43,661 nucleotides of DNA, taken from positions 1 through 43,661 of IMG/VR virus record IMGVR_UViG_3300040801_001816. One strand, given 5' to 3'. Numbering within the stretch: the first letter of the stretch is position 1; the number at the start of each line of letters is the position of its first letter. Made by a program: the position numbers and the translations under genes. This DNA comes from a virus. Shown here piece after piece: positions 14,908 through 23,874 of the stretch. The notes under the pieces are model-generated. The model made no database searches. It was not told the origin of the DNA and saw nothing but the letters and a program-made list of their open reading frames with translations.

Positions 14908-16428
14908 CTAAACCCCGCCTAGTGTTATGTTAGCAATATCAAGAGTGGCAACACTCGCGGAGCCTATAGGAATCGTATCCGTACTAAAAGGGTCTCCGCT
15001 CCCATTTATGCGGGCGCTTATAACCATCGAGCCGATACCGGATACATTGTTATATATGGGTACTATCAGCCTACTGGGTATTACATCTTTTCCCAGGCCC
15101 CAGTTATCGCGGGCGTAAGTGATAAGCGCGTCTTTTATTAGGTCGTCCCCGTCTGCGGGGTAATCGTTAAACTCTTCGTACAAAACACGTCCGACGTGTA
15201 CATCTATACTTATCCCCTGTATGGTGCTATAATACACTGGTTGTAACTGCCCGTCGTCGTCCTCTACCTCGATAGGCCCCTCAGTTCCAAATATTTCGAT
15301 GCCCGCGGGGGCCGCTTCAAAAATAGCTTCGGCTAGTACCTGTTGGTCCTCTGTCGGGGCACCGCTTAAAGGCCCCACGCCGTCCACGTAAGTTTGAAAG
15401 CTCTTGCCTGGCTGGCTGTTTGTGGGTGCCCCCGCCGCAAAGGGGGTTAGCGTTCTGTTGGACGCCACCACGCAGGCCGAAACAGAGGGGATTTGGTTTA
15501 GTACCCATTTTCTTATGGCGTTTTCAGTGGCGAAGCCTGTTGCAGAGGCGCCTATCGCTAAGCGTGCCCTGTATTCGGGGTCTAGCTCTACACCTGTTCC
15601 CGTCCCTACCACTTTTGGGTCTATGTTGTAAACTCTAGCCCAGCCGCTTTGCCCTGTGGCTATCTCGGATATAAACCCCTCGCCAACGGAGACAAACCCC
15701 TCCCTGAGCGCGGTGAAGTTGCCAGGGCTGCCGAACTCCTCTACAACTAAGTTAGAGGTGCCTTGTAAGTCAAAAGTGGCGCTAGCCCCCTCAACCCCGT
15801 CCCCGTAAAAGACCCGTATTAGTGGGTTGTTATCCGCATCGAAAACCTTTTCAGCGTTGAAACCTCCGGCGAGTAGCTCTACAACCATGGCGTCCGCAAC
15901 GTCCCCTGCGTTAGCCTGCACGCCCACGTTGTACGCGGTCCCGTCAATAGTTAAAGTGTATGTGTTAGTCACATCAAAATCAATGCTCAACCGTGCGTCC
16001 CTGCACGCGGTTTGCGTTATGGTGGCATTAGCGTCTAGTTCAAAATAAACTCTTTCCGAGTCCACATTAGTGGAGTTGCGCGCCCTTTTCCCTGTGGTTA
16101 CAACGGTACCCTCAGATCCATAAAGTACAACGTTTTGCACCTTGGCCTTTGTGGCGTCCTGTCGAAGTATACCCAGTAGGGAACCCACGTTATTATCGAG
16201 TGCAACCCCTACCGCTTTGTTAAGGTCGTTAGATGTATATATGTCCTGGGCTATGTCCCAGAGTTGGGCTTCGGTGGACGCTAAGTCGTCCAGTAGCTGC
16301 CCCGCTGCTTGCTCGGGGTCTAAATCAATGTCCTTGCCAAAAATACTCTTTAAAACGGTTTCGTAATAGGCTTTTAGCTCCTCGAAAGTTTTTTTAGTGA
16401 AACCTGTTTCGGTAACATATTCAGTCAT
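14908..16428 (-). CDS. Baseplate J-like protein (506 aa)
   Basis: The start (FTKKTFEELKAYYETVLKSI) and the region ALDNNVGSLLGILRQDATKA match Baseplate_J/gp47-type wedge proteins. The core includes ARLAIGASATGFATENAIRKW near residue 300. An insertion of about 100 residues (about 125-230: LSIDFDVTNTYTLTIDGTAY and onward) is beta-rich and resembles the extra domains in the sheath and cement proteins. The protein forms the wedge of the contractile baseplate together with gp25. Confidence 0.88.
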   Translation of the reverse strand: MTEYVTETGFTKKTFEELKAYYETVLKSIFGKDIDLDPEQAAGQLLDDLASTEAQLWDIAQDIYTSNDLNKAVGVALDNNVGSLLGILRQDATKAKVQNVVLYGSEGTVVTTGKRARNSTNVDSERVYFELDANATITQTACRDARLSIDFDVTNTYTLTIDGTAYNVGVQANAGDVADAMVVELLAGGFNAEKVFDADNNPLIRVFYGDGVEGASATFDLQGTSNLVVEEFGSPGNFTALREGFVSVGEGFISEIATGQSGWARVYNIDPKVVGTGTGVELDPEYRARLAIGASATGFATENAIRKWVLNQIPSVSACVVASNRTLTPFAAGAPTNSQPGKSFQTYVDGVGPLSGAPTEDQQVLAEAIFEAAPAGIEIFGTEGPIEVEDDDGQLQPVYYSTIQGISIDVHVGRVLYEEFNDYPADGDDLIKDALITYARDNWGLGKDVIPSRLIVPIYNNVSGIGSMVISARINGSGDPFSTDTIPIGSASVATLDIANITLGGV

Positions 16429-16430
16429 TG

Positions 16431-16829
16431 CTAATCCCCATTATTTAAAGTTACGGTTATTGTTTGCGATTTGCTAGCGTTTTCTTCCCCCTCAATAAGG
16501 AGGTCGATAGATGCGCTAAAGGCAGACCCGTCCGCGCTTATTTCGTCACGGTAGCCCACTACGTCTAAGACGTATTCCACCCCGACCGCCTCAGCGGTTA
16601 GTATGCTCTCCACAAGCTGCCGGTCAACGTCCCCCACTAAGATTTCTTGGTAATAGGGTACCCCAATATTTGGGTTGCGGTACCACTCCCCCCGTATAAG
16701 TTCGCAACGGGCTTTAACCGTATGCGCGACATACTCCCGCTTAGTCGACGACACCGCTATGTTTTGGTTTCGTACAGTAAGGTCATTGTTGCTGTCTAAA
16801 AGTAATGTTTTCTTTATGCCCACGCTCAC
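16431..16829 (-). CDS. gp25-like baseplate wedge protein (132 aa)
   Basis: Length, position before baseplate J and the central region (RCELIRGEWYRNPNIGVPYY, then ILTAEAVGVEYVLDV) fit the gp25/W family. These proteins sit at the base of the sheath and have lysozyme-like topology without lytic activity. It overlaps the spike gene by 4 bases. Confidence 0.8.
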   Translation of the reverse strand: MSVGIKKTLLLDSNNDLTVRNQNIAVSSTKREYVAHTVKARCELIRGEWYRNPNIGVPYYQEILVGDVDRQLVESILTAEAVGVEYVLDVVGYRDEISADGSAFSASIDLLIEGEENASKSQTITVTLNNGD

Positions 16830-17500
16830 CCCCCTGTCTTAACGGTTACTGTTTTACTGGCGGATATATCAAGCAACAAAGCCCCAGGCGTTCCGGTCGA
16901 ATCCCTTTTTTTGCCGAACTCCAGGTTAAGAGCGGTTACTAGCCCTTGTAGCGCCGTGTTAAGTTCATCGTATGTCACAAAGGACTTAGATGAGCCATTT
17001 AGTTTTATGGTCTCGGCGTTTATCGTATGGTCTCCTGACGCGGTGTGCGTTACGTCCCCACCCCGCTGTTTTACCCCGTTTTTTAAAGGGGGCACTTTTC
17101 CATAAGGGTACGCGCCTGGTATAAACATGGCGTCCGTCAGGTTAAACTTAGCTCCGTTGTCCGCGTCAGGTTCAGCGCCCCCGTTAAGCCAATTACCGAT
17201 ACCCGCCTCACTAAAAATAACGATGCCAGTCGCCCCGTTTTTTAGTTCTAGGTCCACGCGGTACCCTGGGGAGTCAGGCACAACAATAGGCACGCCTTGT
17301 ATCAGGGGGGCTTCGACGTAGCGCCCCCCTGGAAAGGGTAGGTTAACAGCGGGCTTCACATCGCCGCGCCGTTCATCGGCGTTGTAGTTTTCGAGGGTGC
17401 CCGGTAGCGAGGTATGCACCCCGAGCAGCCTATTCTCTAACCAGTGGTCCATTGTTTCTACTATATCGGGGTCTAATCCCTTAAAAGAGTGCTCCATCAT
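16826..17500 (-). CDS. Gp138-type central spike protein (224 aa)
   Basis: The N-terminal part (VHTSLPGTLENYNADERRGDV, split by one base of uncertainty in the fold boundary) and GNWLNGGAEPD fit the Gp138 N-terminal OB domain of phage spikes. The C-terminal half has repeated short strands (GDVTHTASGDHTINAETIKL) as in the beta-helical spike tip. It lies between hub and gp25, as expected for the puncturing device of contractile tails. Confidence 0.82.
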   Translation of the reverse strand: MMEHSFKGLDPDIVETMDHWLENRLLGVHTSLPGTLENYNADERRGDVKPAVNLPFPGGRYVEAPLIQGVPIVVPDSPGYRVDLELKNGATGIVIFSEAGIGNWLNGGAEPDADNGAKFNLTDAMFIPGAYPYGKVPPLKNGVKQRGGDVTHTASGDHTINAETIKLNGSSKSFVTYDELNTALQGLVTALNLEFGKKRDSTGTPGALLLDISASKTVTVKTGG

Positions 17501-18369
17501 AATTTGTCAACCTCACCCTGGCAGTTAAAAGGCCCTGCGCGGTTGTCGCCGAAGTATTCAACCGAGGTAGGGATATACCCCCCATTTAGCTTATCGTCTA
17601 ACGCGTCTATGCGTAATAAGCCGTTGGGGCGTATCTGGGGGTAAAGCAGGCTTTCAAAACGGTAAGAGACGCTTGAGTCCTTCGCGCCGGAACCCGCCTT
17701 CGCTTTTTTTTGCTCTTCAGTCTCTTCTAACTCAGTTAAGCTCACCAGCCCATTATTAAAATTTAAGGATACCGCGTCAAAAAAAGAAGGCTCCCCGACG
17801 TTATAGACGACTATCTCGTCGTTGTCTCTATATAGGGCCTTACCGTTGTCTCTTAGGATTTTTTCGGCGTACCGCAAAGCCCCCCTCGCGGTTGTGGCTT
17901 CTGCTAACCCGTTGGGCAGCGTTATATTTTCGGCGTTTTGCAGCCCGTAAGTAACCATATTTAGCAGGGCAGCAATATCGGCTATAAAATCTACTAGCCG
18001 AGACCCAGGGGCGTAGGTTAAACTCACCGGGGTGCTTGTTAAGGTCCCTTGTTTTATGTTTGCGGCGGTTAACCTAACCGCCCAGGTCGCCGCCTGTTTT
18101 TCTTGCTCGGCCTTAATCACGTTACCCACAAAGATGCGCTGCGCCCCTCCGCTGTCCGCGTATCCGGCGGAAAACTCAACGGAGGCGTCTTTTACCAGCA
18201 TGTTATTTCGGGTGTCTTTTTTAGCCCCATATACGATAAACTCTGCGGTATTTTCTGACAGCTTAATAGACCGCATAACCGAAAACTCAATATCTAAATC
18301 GGATATTACTAGCCCCGTGGACGCTCCCGGGCGGGCTACTACTAAGCGCGTTTGCCTACCCCAGGCCAT
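17497..18369 (-). CDS. Baseplate hub protein, gp27-like (290 aa)
   Basis: The N-terminal region (TRLVVARPGASTGLVISDLD, FSVMRSIKLSENTAEFIVYG) is typical of hub proteins that join tail tube to spike. So is the position between the plug and spike genes. A central helical linker (LEETEEQKKAKAG) is followed by a C-terminal barrel segment. The start overlaps the plug gene. Confidence 0.78.
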   Translation of the reverse strand: MAWGRQTRLVVARPGASTGLVISDLDIEFSVMRSIKLSENTAEFIVYGAKKDTRNNMLVKDASVEFSAGYADSGGAQRIFVGNVIKAEQEKQAATWAVRLTAANIKQGTLTSTPVSLTYAPGSRLVDFIADIAALLNMVTYGLQNAENITLPNGLAEATTARGALRYAEKILRDNGKALYRDNDEIVVYNVGEPSFFDAVSLNFNNGLVSLTELEETEEQKKAKAGSGAKDSSVSYRFESLLYPQIRPNGLLRIDALDDKLNGGYIPTSVEYFGDNRAGPFNCQGEVDKL

Positions 18370-18712
18370 TAGATAACCTCCAGGCCTCCAGCTCTTCAGC
18401 GGTGACTAAGTATGGCACCCACGACACCCCAAAGTTTGAATACGTTATAACTTCCTCGGAGCTGCTATCTTCGCGCAATACGAGTACATCCCCCGAAAAA
18501 TCTATAAACGCCTTGTTATTAGCTAATATGGGGAAATTTTCGACCAACCTTAGCCCTTGTATAGACCCCCCTAGCCCGTCGGATATATCCATGAAAAAGG
18601 CGCCTGATGGTTCATTCCATAATATCTTTAGTTGTAGTACCCTGCCGCTAAATGCTACTTGCTGAGTGGTGTTTGAGGCTAAGTCTACGTTAGTTAGTAT
18701 ACGTTTCATCAC
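18356..18712 (-). CDS. Baseplate plug protein, Pam3 gp18-like (118 aa)
   Basis: The protein is all-beta, with SGRVLQLKILWNEPSGAFFMD and GSIQGLRLVENFPIL. This is the pattern of the small baseplate plug described for cyanophage Pam3 and present in many phages of this group. It overlaps the genes on both sides. It probably closes the tube lumen at the hub. Confidence 0.7.
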   Translation of the reverse strand: MMKRILTNVDLASNTTQQVAFSGRVLQLKILWNEPSGAFFMDISDGLGGSIQGLRLVENFPILANNKAFIDFSGDVLVLREDSSSEEVITYSNFGVSWVPYLVTAEELEAWRLSNGLG

Positions 18713-19269
18713 TGCGCCCCTAGGTTTAAAACTGGGGAGGCCTGCCTATTATCTGGGTCCGTCATGTCCACATTAGTGGAGGCCCGTACAACACCCGCGT
18801 CGGGGGTGACTATGCGGGTTTCCTTGAACCCGATTGTGAAACTTTGCGCGCGGCCTTCGTCGGCGTCCCTATCCATCGTTAGCCTGTTTATAATCACGTT
18901 TTCATACTTACGCATAACGCAATAGATAGTTACAAGCTCGCCCCGTTGATACACCCGTTCAATTGCAGAGTACGCCGCCTTAAACCTGTCTTTTAAATAC
19001 CCGCTAGCTCCTGGTAACGCGTATACTGAGTGGTTAGATACTTTACCCGTAAGGGTACCCTGAGCCAGATTAAAATATATATGATCCGTTATGTCGGAAC
19101 CATTTTGAATCTTATTTTCGGTAACCTCAGCCGAAAGCTCGCGGGTTTCCTCGGTTACTAAATCAAAAAGAAATGAGTTCACCGCCCCTTGTTTGACCCC
19201 ATACCTAAACGGGTTTACTAGCAATAAAGACCTAGCCACCGCACCCGTTATTATCCCGCCTAATGCCAT
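18709..19269 (-). CDS. Dit-like distal tail/baseplate protein (186 aa)
   Basis: The segment SAEVTENKIQNGSDITDHIY, followed by TGKVSNHSVYA, resembles the N-terminal domain of Dit-like phage tail proteins. It is placed directly after the tape measure, where the first baseplate ring protein is usual. The second half (ELVTIYCVMRKYENVIINRL) is beta-rich. Confidence 0.75.
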   Translation of the reverse strand: MALGGIITGAVARSLLLVNPFRYGVKQGAVNSFLFDLVTEETRELSAEVTENKIQNGSDITDHIYFNLAQGTLTGKVSNHSVYALPGASGYLKDRFKAAYSAIERVYQRGELVTIYCVMRKYENVIINRLTMDRDADEGRAQSFTIGFKETRIVTPDAGVVRASTNVDMTDPDNRQASPVLNLGAQ

Positions 19270-21000
19270 CTAACTACCTAACGACGATGTGATTAATTTG
19301 TTTAGCTCCAACCCGAAAATAGACCGGTGGGCCTTTCGCAAAGATGCGTCTAACCCTTTAGCGCTTAGCCCTGTAGTCCCGTCTTTGGCGGCGGGGGCTT
19401 TAATAGTGTTCTTTTGTTCGACTTTCATGTTTATATTTTGGATGCGAACCTCTTTTCGTGCCCTGGCCACTTCCCCTATGCCTCGCAGTTCCCGCGAGCT
19501 ATCAGACAACGCTTTTTTAAGACGGCTCACCAATGTATCGGAGCCCTCTAAGGTCTCGCCCTCGGCGTTTTGTACCCCTGGGGTTTCTGGGTCAAAGTCC
19601 ACCTCCTTGATAGTGGCGCCCATTACGTCCTGTACCCCTGGGGTTTCGGGGTCAAAGTCGCCCCCAGGCCCTAAAAGGGTGCCCCCTGTTTCGTCCTGTA
19701 CTCCAGGGATGTCCGGGCGAAAATCCACTTTTACAATAGCGCCGTCGGGTACATCCTTACGGGTTTGCCCCTGCGCGTTTTGGACCCCCGGGGCGTTCGG
19801 GTTGTGGTCCACCACGGTTTGGCCAAAATCGCGCTCACGCTTTTTAGTTCGAGCATCCCTTAAACGCTCTTCGGCGGCTAGTTGTCTGTTGAGTTGTGAC
19901 AGCCCTTTAGCCGCTGTCTTAAATATCAGCGCCCAACCGCGCACCGCTTTTTCTATCACCCAACCGATAACCCCGAAGGCGGCTTTTATAGGAGCCATTA
20001 AGCCCAACGTTCGGGAAAGCCACGTAAAAAATTTAAACGCCTCCCCGGCTAGGGTTATCATATCGTCTACCATGCCGCGTACTTGTAAGATCTGCGGCTC
20101 AAAAGCCGCGCCAACCGCTTTTACCACATTGACTAACGCCCCCCAAGTCGCGACTATATAGTCCGTGATTTCCACAAAGGGAGTGAGTGTTTTAGATAGA
20201 CTCTCAAGTCTAGGTATAACGTTTTTTTCGAGATACCCATTAACCCATTTTAAAACGTTTTTTATTGTGGGGCCAAAATAGTTCCCTATCTCGACCCGCA
20301 CCTTCCGGATTATGCCCCAAAATTTAGACCATTGCCCCACCATGGTATCGCTTTGGCGCTCCATGTTCTTAAAAAAGCGCCCACCTTCTGACGTGGCCGC
20401 TCTAAATGCGTCAGCCACCATTTCCGCGCTAATAGCCCCCCGCTCCATTTCTTTTTTTAGCTCGGCCATCGACCGGCCAGTCTGTTTAGATATAACTTGC
20501 AGGGGGTTGAAACCCGCGTTAATCATCTGTAATAAGTCCTGCCCCATTAACCGACCAGCGGCTTGGTTTTGAGCAAAAGCTAAGGAAAGCGACTGGAACC
20601 TCTCTTTAGAGTTGCCCGCCACGTCGCCTAACATTTGTATGTTGCCCATTATATCCTCAGCCGCTACGCCAAAGTTGAGCATTAGTTTTGCGGACCGCGA
20701 AAAGTCCATAAAATCAAAGGGGGTTACTAACGCTTTGGCCTCAATTGCTTTTACTAGATCCTGCGCTTTGTCGGCGCTCCCCAGCATAACTTCAAACGCT
20801 GCGTTTATACTCTCCATTTCACCCGCTGACTTAATAGACGCGGCGCCGACAGCGGCCACCGCAGCGGATACACCGGCCAGCGCGAATTTAATTGAGCGCC
20901 TAACTTTTTGGGCATAGCGCCCTACCGCTGACTCCCCTTTTTTGAGCCCCCGGGTATCTACTTTATACCCCAGCTTAGTTACTAGCGTTCGTATATCCAT
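19270..21000 (-). CDS. Tape measure protein (576 aa)
   Basis: The N-terminal half carries the classic tape-measure core: GEMESINAAFEVMLGSADKA, MLGDVAGNSKERFQSL, AAGRLMGQDLLQMINAGFNP and MVADAFRAATSEGG. Hydrophobic helices follow at about 270-360. Residues about 400-485 hold four degenerate ~24-residue repeats with the core P-GVQ(N/D)-x2-G-x-T, which is unusual for a tape measure. At 576 residues the tail would be short, near 85-90 nm if 1.5 angstrom per residue holds. The ATG overlaps the stop of the frameshifted tail chaperone. Confidence 0.9.
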   Translation of the reverse strand: MDIRTLVTKLGYKVDTRGLKKGESAVGRYAQKVRRSIKFALAGVSAAVAAVGAASIKSAGEMESINAAFEVMLGSADKAQDLVKAIEAKALVTPFDFMDFSRSAKLMLNFGVAAEDIMGNIQMLGDVAGNSKERFQSLSLAFAQNQAAGRLMGQDLLQMINAGFNPLQVISKQTGRSMAELKKEMERGAISAEMVADAFRAATSEGGRFFKNMERQSDTMVGQWSKFWGIIRKVRVEIGNYFGPTIKNVLKWVNGYLEKNVIPRLESLSKTLTPFVEITDYIVATWGALVNVVKAVGAAFEPQILQVRGMVDDMITLAGEAFKFFTWLSRTLGLMAPIKAAFGVIGWVIEKAVRGWALIFKTAAKGLSQLNRQLAAEERLRDARTKKRERDFGQTVVDHNPNAPGVQNAQGQTRKDVPDGAIVKVDFRPDIPGVQDETGGTLLGPGGDFDPETPGVQDVMGATIKEVDFDPETPGVQNAEGETLEGSDTLVSRLKKALSDSSRELRGIGEVARARKEVRIQNINMKVEQKNTIKAPAAKDGTTGLSAKGLDASLRKAHRSIFGLELNKLITSSLGS

Positions 21001-21682
21001 TATTTACGGCCCCCTCGTTCGGATTCGTCGCGAGAATATTGCTCAACGGCGACTCGCGTGTCGTCCTGCATGTCCAAAAAGGCGTTGAACTCATAGACCA
21101 TGTGAAGGTCCCAAACGCCTTTAGCCTTAAGGTCGTTCATAGAGGGGCCTTTTTCGTCCAGTATAAGCCGCCAGATAGGGGTATACGCCGATAGGTCGGT
21201 ATGTAAGTCACCTACGCGCCCTACCTTTTTTTCGAACTCTTTTTCAAATTCGAGGCCCCGGGCGAGTTTATTATTTTCTCGATTTTGAACCCAGAGGCCA
21301 TTAATTCGAAAGGGACGAAACCGTTTTCCTCCATGACCGCCAGTATTAGGATGTATAGGTCGATAACTTTTAGGCCTAGATCGCCGATAACCTCGCGGCT
21401 ATCCAGTTGCACTTTCTCGTTGTCCTTCTCGGCGGTTATACATACGAACATGTCGACGCAAAGTTTCACGAAATCTTCGTGCGTTAGTGCTTCGAATAGT
21501 TTTTTCAACGCCGCTGAGAGATCCGATAAGTCCGAGCTTAATAAATCCCCGTCGGGTATGGCCTCGATGCCCTCCAAAACTACGGGTATTATCTCTTGGA
21601 TTCGCCGGTCTAGCCGGGCCGCTTCGAAAACGTCGAGCTTCCCAACGCTAAACCGTATGCCGTTTATATCTTTTCGTAACAT
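21000..21682 (-). CDS. Tail assembly chaperone, long form by -1 frameshift (GT-like)
   Basis: The -1 frame is open from well before the short form's stop to a TAA at 21000-21002 that overlaps the tape measure ATG. It encodes about 77 further residues (KVGRVGDLHTDLSAYTPIW, then MNDLKAKGVWDLHMVYEF). The extension has no start codon and no ribosome-binding site of its own. The slip site is probably the A7 run at 21226-21232, read AAA-AAA-AGG, where P-site slippage onto AAA followed by AAG gives the long form. Such frameshifts are conserved at this locus in tailed phages. I estimate about 225 residues for the fusion. Confidence 0.78.
21221..21682 (-). CDS. Tail assembly chaperone, short form (G-like, 153 aa)
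   Basis: Position between tube and tape measure, a helical acidic character and the downstream overlapping frame identify the lambda G-like tail assembly chaperone. The core reads LDVFEAARLDRRIQEIIPVV and LTHEDFVKLCVDMFV. It ends KKSSKKR at a TAG immediately after a run of seven A residues. Confidence 0.82.
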   Translation of the reverse strand: MLRKDINGIRFSVGKLDVFEAARLDRRIQEIIPVVLEGIEAIPDGDLLSSDLSDLSAALKKLFEALTHEDFVKLCVDMFVCITAEKDNEKVQLDSREVIGDLGLKVIDLYILILAVMEENGFVPFELMASGFKIEKIINSPGASNLKKSSKKR

Positions 21683-21731
21683 GGCTTTCCTTTCATTTTA
21701 CGATTAATTTGTTAAAGGCTCCTAGCAGAGC

Positions 21732-22148
21732 CTATATGTTACCCCCGCAGATATAAATTGCGGTGCCTGTACCAATCAACCATTCCCTCGACTCCATGGT
21801 GTCCGAGTAGGAAAGGTCTGGGCGCTTCATAATCCGGGCGATCGGGGCGAAAACCCGCGAGTCCCCTTGCAGATCATCAAAAAGATACGCGCCTATTCCC
21901 GCGTTAGACACCTTATCTAACTCATGCAAAGCGCTAAGCGCTAGATTAGACTCAGAGGTCTGCTTTAAGGTACATACGACGTCTAAGTCGTTCGCATTTT
22001 TGTTTATATAGTCGATACCACCATCGGAGCCTCGGTCTTTTTCGAAGCCGTCTTCGCTTGTGATAGACAGAAACGTCCCGGAGGCGTAGCCCGTTATTTC
22101 TACGCCGTTAAAGGATTGTTTTACTTGTTTTGGGTCTACGGTAGACAT
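21732..22148 (-). CDS. Tail tube protein, DUF3277 (138 aa)
   Basis: The protein shows the DUF3277 pattern: VEITGYASGTFLSITSEDGF, then DLDVVCTLKQTSESN and a C-terminal EWLIGTG. This family is the tube protein in PB1/KPP10-like phages. It follows the sheath gene by 11 bases. Confidence 0.88.
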   Translation of the reverse strand: MSTVDPKQVKQSFNGVEITGYASGTFLSITSEDGFEKDRGSDGGIDYINKNANDLDVVCTLKQTSESNLALSALHELDKVSNAGIGAYLFDDLQGDSRVFAPIARIMKRPDLSYSDTMESREWLIGTGTAIYICGGNI

Positions 22149-22159
22149 TTGTTAACCTC

Positions 22160-23863
22160 CTAGGCGGTGATTTTAAAGGTGACGTTTACTTTTTGGATGG
22201 CTCGTTGAATCTGAGCGCTTAGCACGATGCCCGAAAATACCCCGGCGTTTCGGTCAACTTCGGGGAGTTCTGAGAATTTGGGGTAAGTTACTTGCGAAGA
22301 GCCAGGAACTAAAGCCCCTTTAGACTCGGCCTCTTCGGCGGCCTCGATAACTTTGCCGACGACGGTTAACATACCATTGTCGTTTAAAGGTACAGCCCGT
22401 TTGTTAAGCAACTGCGTAAATATATTACGCTGCAATAGAAACGTCACCCAATCAATATTTATTATTGCTTCGATAGGCTCGCCTTGAAAAGTTCTATTGA
22501 AAAGCGTTACATTTTGGCCCGCTTTTATAGTGTAAACGTTATAATTTTTGCTAGACAAGTTTGCCCGCTCGCTTGACGTGTATACTTTAGCCGAAACCCC
22601 TTTGGGCGTTTTGAAAGACCATGTGTTTGCCTCTCCGGTCACTGGGGGGCCATAAGGTAGATTTTCCCCTGCGACAGCGTTATTAAGCTCACTGATAGGC
22701 TCGTTTTTGTCGAAGTGGCCGTAGCAACGGTCGTAAGACAAGCTTTTAAAATATGCGCCTATATCTGGCTGAGGGCTAGCCCCCGCGTCGTAAGCGGACC
22801 CGCTGGCGTCAGTGTCATTGGACACTACACCAAAAATACGTTCGTTAGATTGTACCCAGGCCCCGCACTCTTTAAGCTTAGTTTCTTGTGGGGTAGTCAG
22901 TGCGTCAATAGCGTAGGACCCAGCCGCGGGGGATAGCTCCGAATAGGTCGCCACCGCTTGAGAGGCGCCCCCCGTAACAGTGTATACTGAAGTTATGCGG
23001 TCCGCCGTTGGGATTGCGATTGTAACAGTACGCGCCACAGCATCGACGACTACAACAGACCCAGCGATAGCCGCCTCAATAGCTGTTTCGATATTGGCGT
23101 ATGTGGTGGCGTTGTCAGTGTCAAAGGGGACCGTGATTTCTGGTACAACAGTGTCCGAAGAGGACCCCGACCCGTACCTTAAATTTATTGCTATGCTATT
23201 GCTCGCCACAAAATCTGCATCAAATTCCGCTTGGTTAACGGCTCCGCCGGTTACCGCGACAGTCACATTTTTAATGGCTTTACCTGTGGCTGCGATGGAT
23301 ATAGTTTTGGCCCCCGCGTCCACTGTCACTGTATACCCTGTCAAAGCTGCCTCTATGGCGGCCTTTATGGCGGCGTAGGTTGTAGCGTTGTCCGTGTCAA
23401 AGTCAACTGCGGGAACCTCGACGGTCGCGCCGCTGGTAGTAATTGTTATGGCAATTGAGTTGTCGCTAACAAAATCTTTATCCATTGTTAGCACGCCAGA
23501 GCGGTCAAAGGTATAGTGTAAGTCGTAAAAGTCCGGTTGCTCATCCGCAATAGCGTTAAGCGCTGCGGCCATGTTGGCGTCGCCTGAGTCCTCACGGCCT
23601 ATTAAAACCCTGTCGACTGTTCGAGGCGATTGGCGTAAAAAAGAGTTAAGCGCAACGCGTAAAACGTGATCCGCGGGGAACCCGTCTAGCTCCATCTCAG
23701 AATCGGACCCGTAAAATTTAGCCCTTTGGTCCGCAGACCAACCACTAATACCCGCCTCGTCGAATAACGCTACTATCGCGGGGGTGTTAAAAGCGGGCTC
23801 CGTTAGCGCCGCCGTTTGTTGGTCTATTACGACTTCAACGATCTCGTTTAGTTCTTTAGTCAT
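22160..23863 (-). CDS. Contractile tail sheath protein, DUF3383 (567 aa)
   Basis: The N-terminal part (NEIVEVVIDQQTAALTEPAF, HVLRVALNSFLRQ, VDRVLIGRED) and the C-terminal part (WVTFLLQRNIFTQLL, VIEAAEEAESKGALVPGS) fit the DUF3383 sheath family. Between them (about residues 120-305) are two tandem copies of a ~90-residue beta-rich module. Each begins with DFV-x2-NSIAI, has VPFDTDNATTY-type centres and ends TGGAxQA. A related copy is found in the cement protein at 30.4-30.7 kb. The modules probably decorate the outside of the sheath. Confidence 0.88.
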   Translation of the reverse strand: MTKELNEIVEVVIDQQTAALTEPAFNTPAIVALFDEAGISGWSADQRAKFYGSDSEMELDGFPADHVLRVALNSFLRQSPRTVDRVLIGREDSGDANMAAALNAIADEQPDFYDLHYTFDRSGVLTMDKDFVSDNSIAITITTSGATVEVPAVDFDTDNATTYAAIKAAIEAALTGYTVTVDAGAKTISIAATGKAIKNVTVAVTGGAVNQAEFDADFVASNSIAINLRYGSGSSSDTVVPEITVPFDTDNATTYANIETAIEAAIAGSVVVVDAVARTVTIAIPTADRITSVYTVTGGASQAVATYSELSPAAGSYAIDALTTPQETKLKECGAWVQSNERIFGVVSNDTDASGSAYDAGASPQPDIGAYFKSLSYDRCYGHFDKNEPISELNNAVAGENLPYGPPVTGEANTWSFKTPKGVSAKVYTSSERANLSSKNYNVYTIKAGQNVTLFNRTFQGEPIEAIINIDWVTFLLQRNIFTQLLNKRAVPLNDNGMLTVVGKVIEAAEEAESKGALVPGSSQVTYPKFSELPEVDRNAGVFSGIVLSAQIQRAIQKVNVTFKITA

Positions 23864-23874
23864 GTGATGACCTC

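Noticed and set aside
19289-20161. 290-residue plus-strand reading frame opposite the tape measure
   Set aside because: It is rich in S, T, A and P as expected for the antisense of a coding strand, lacks a ribosome-binding site and lies wholly within a well-supported gene.
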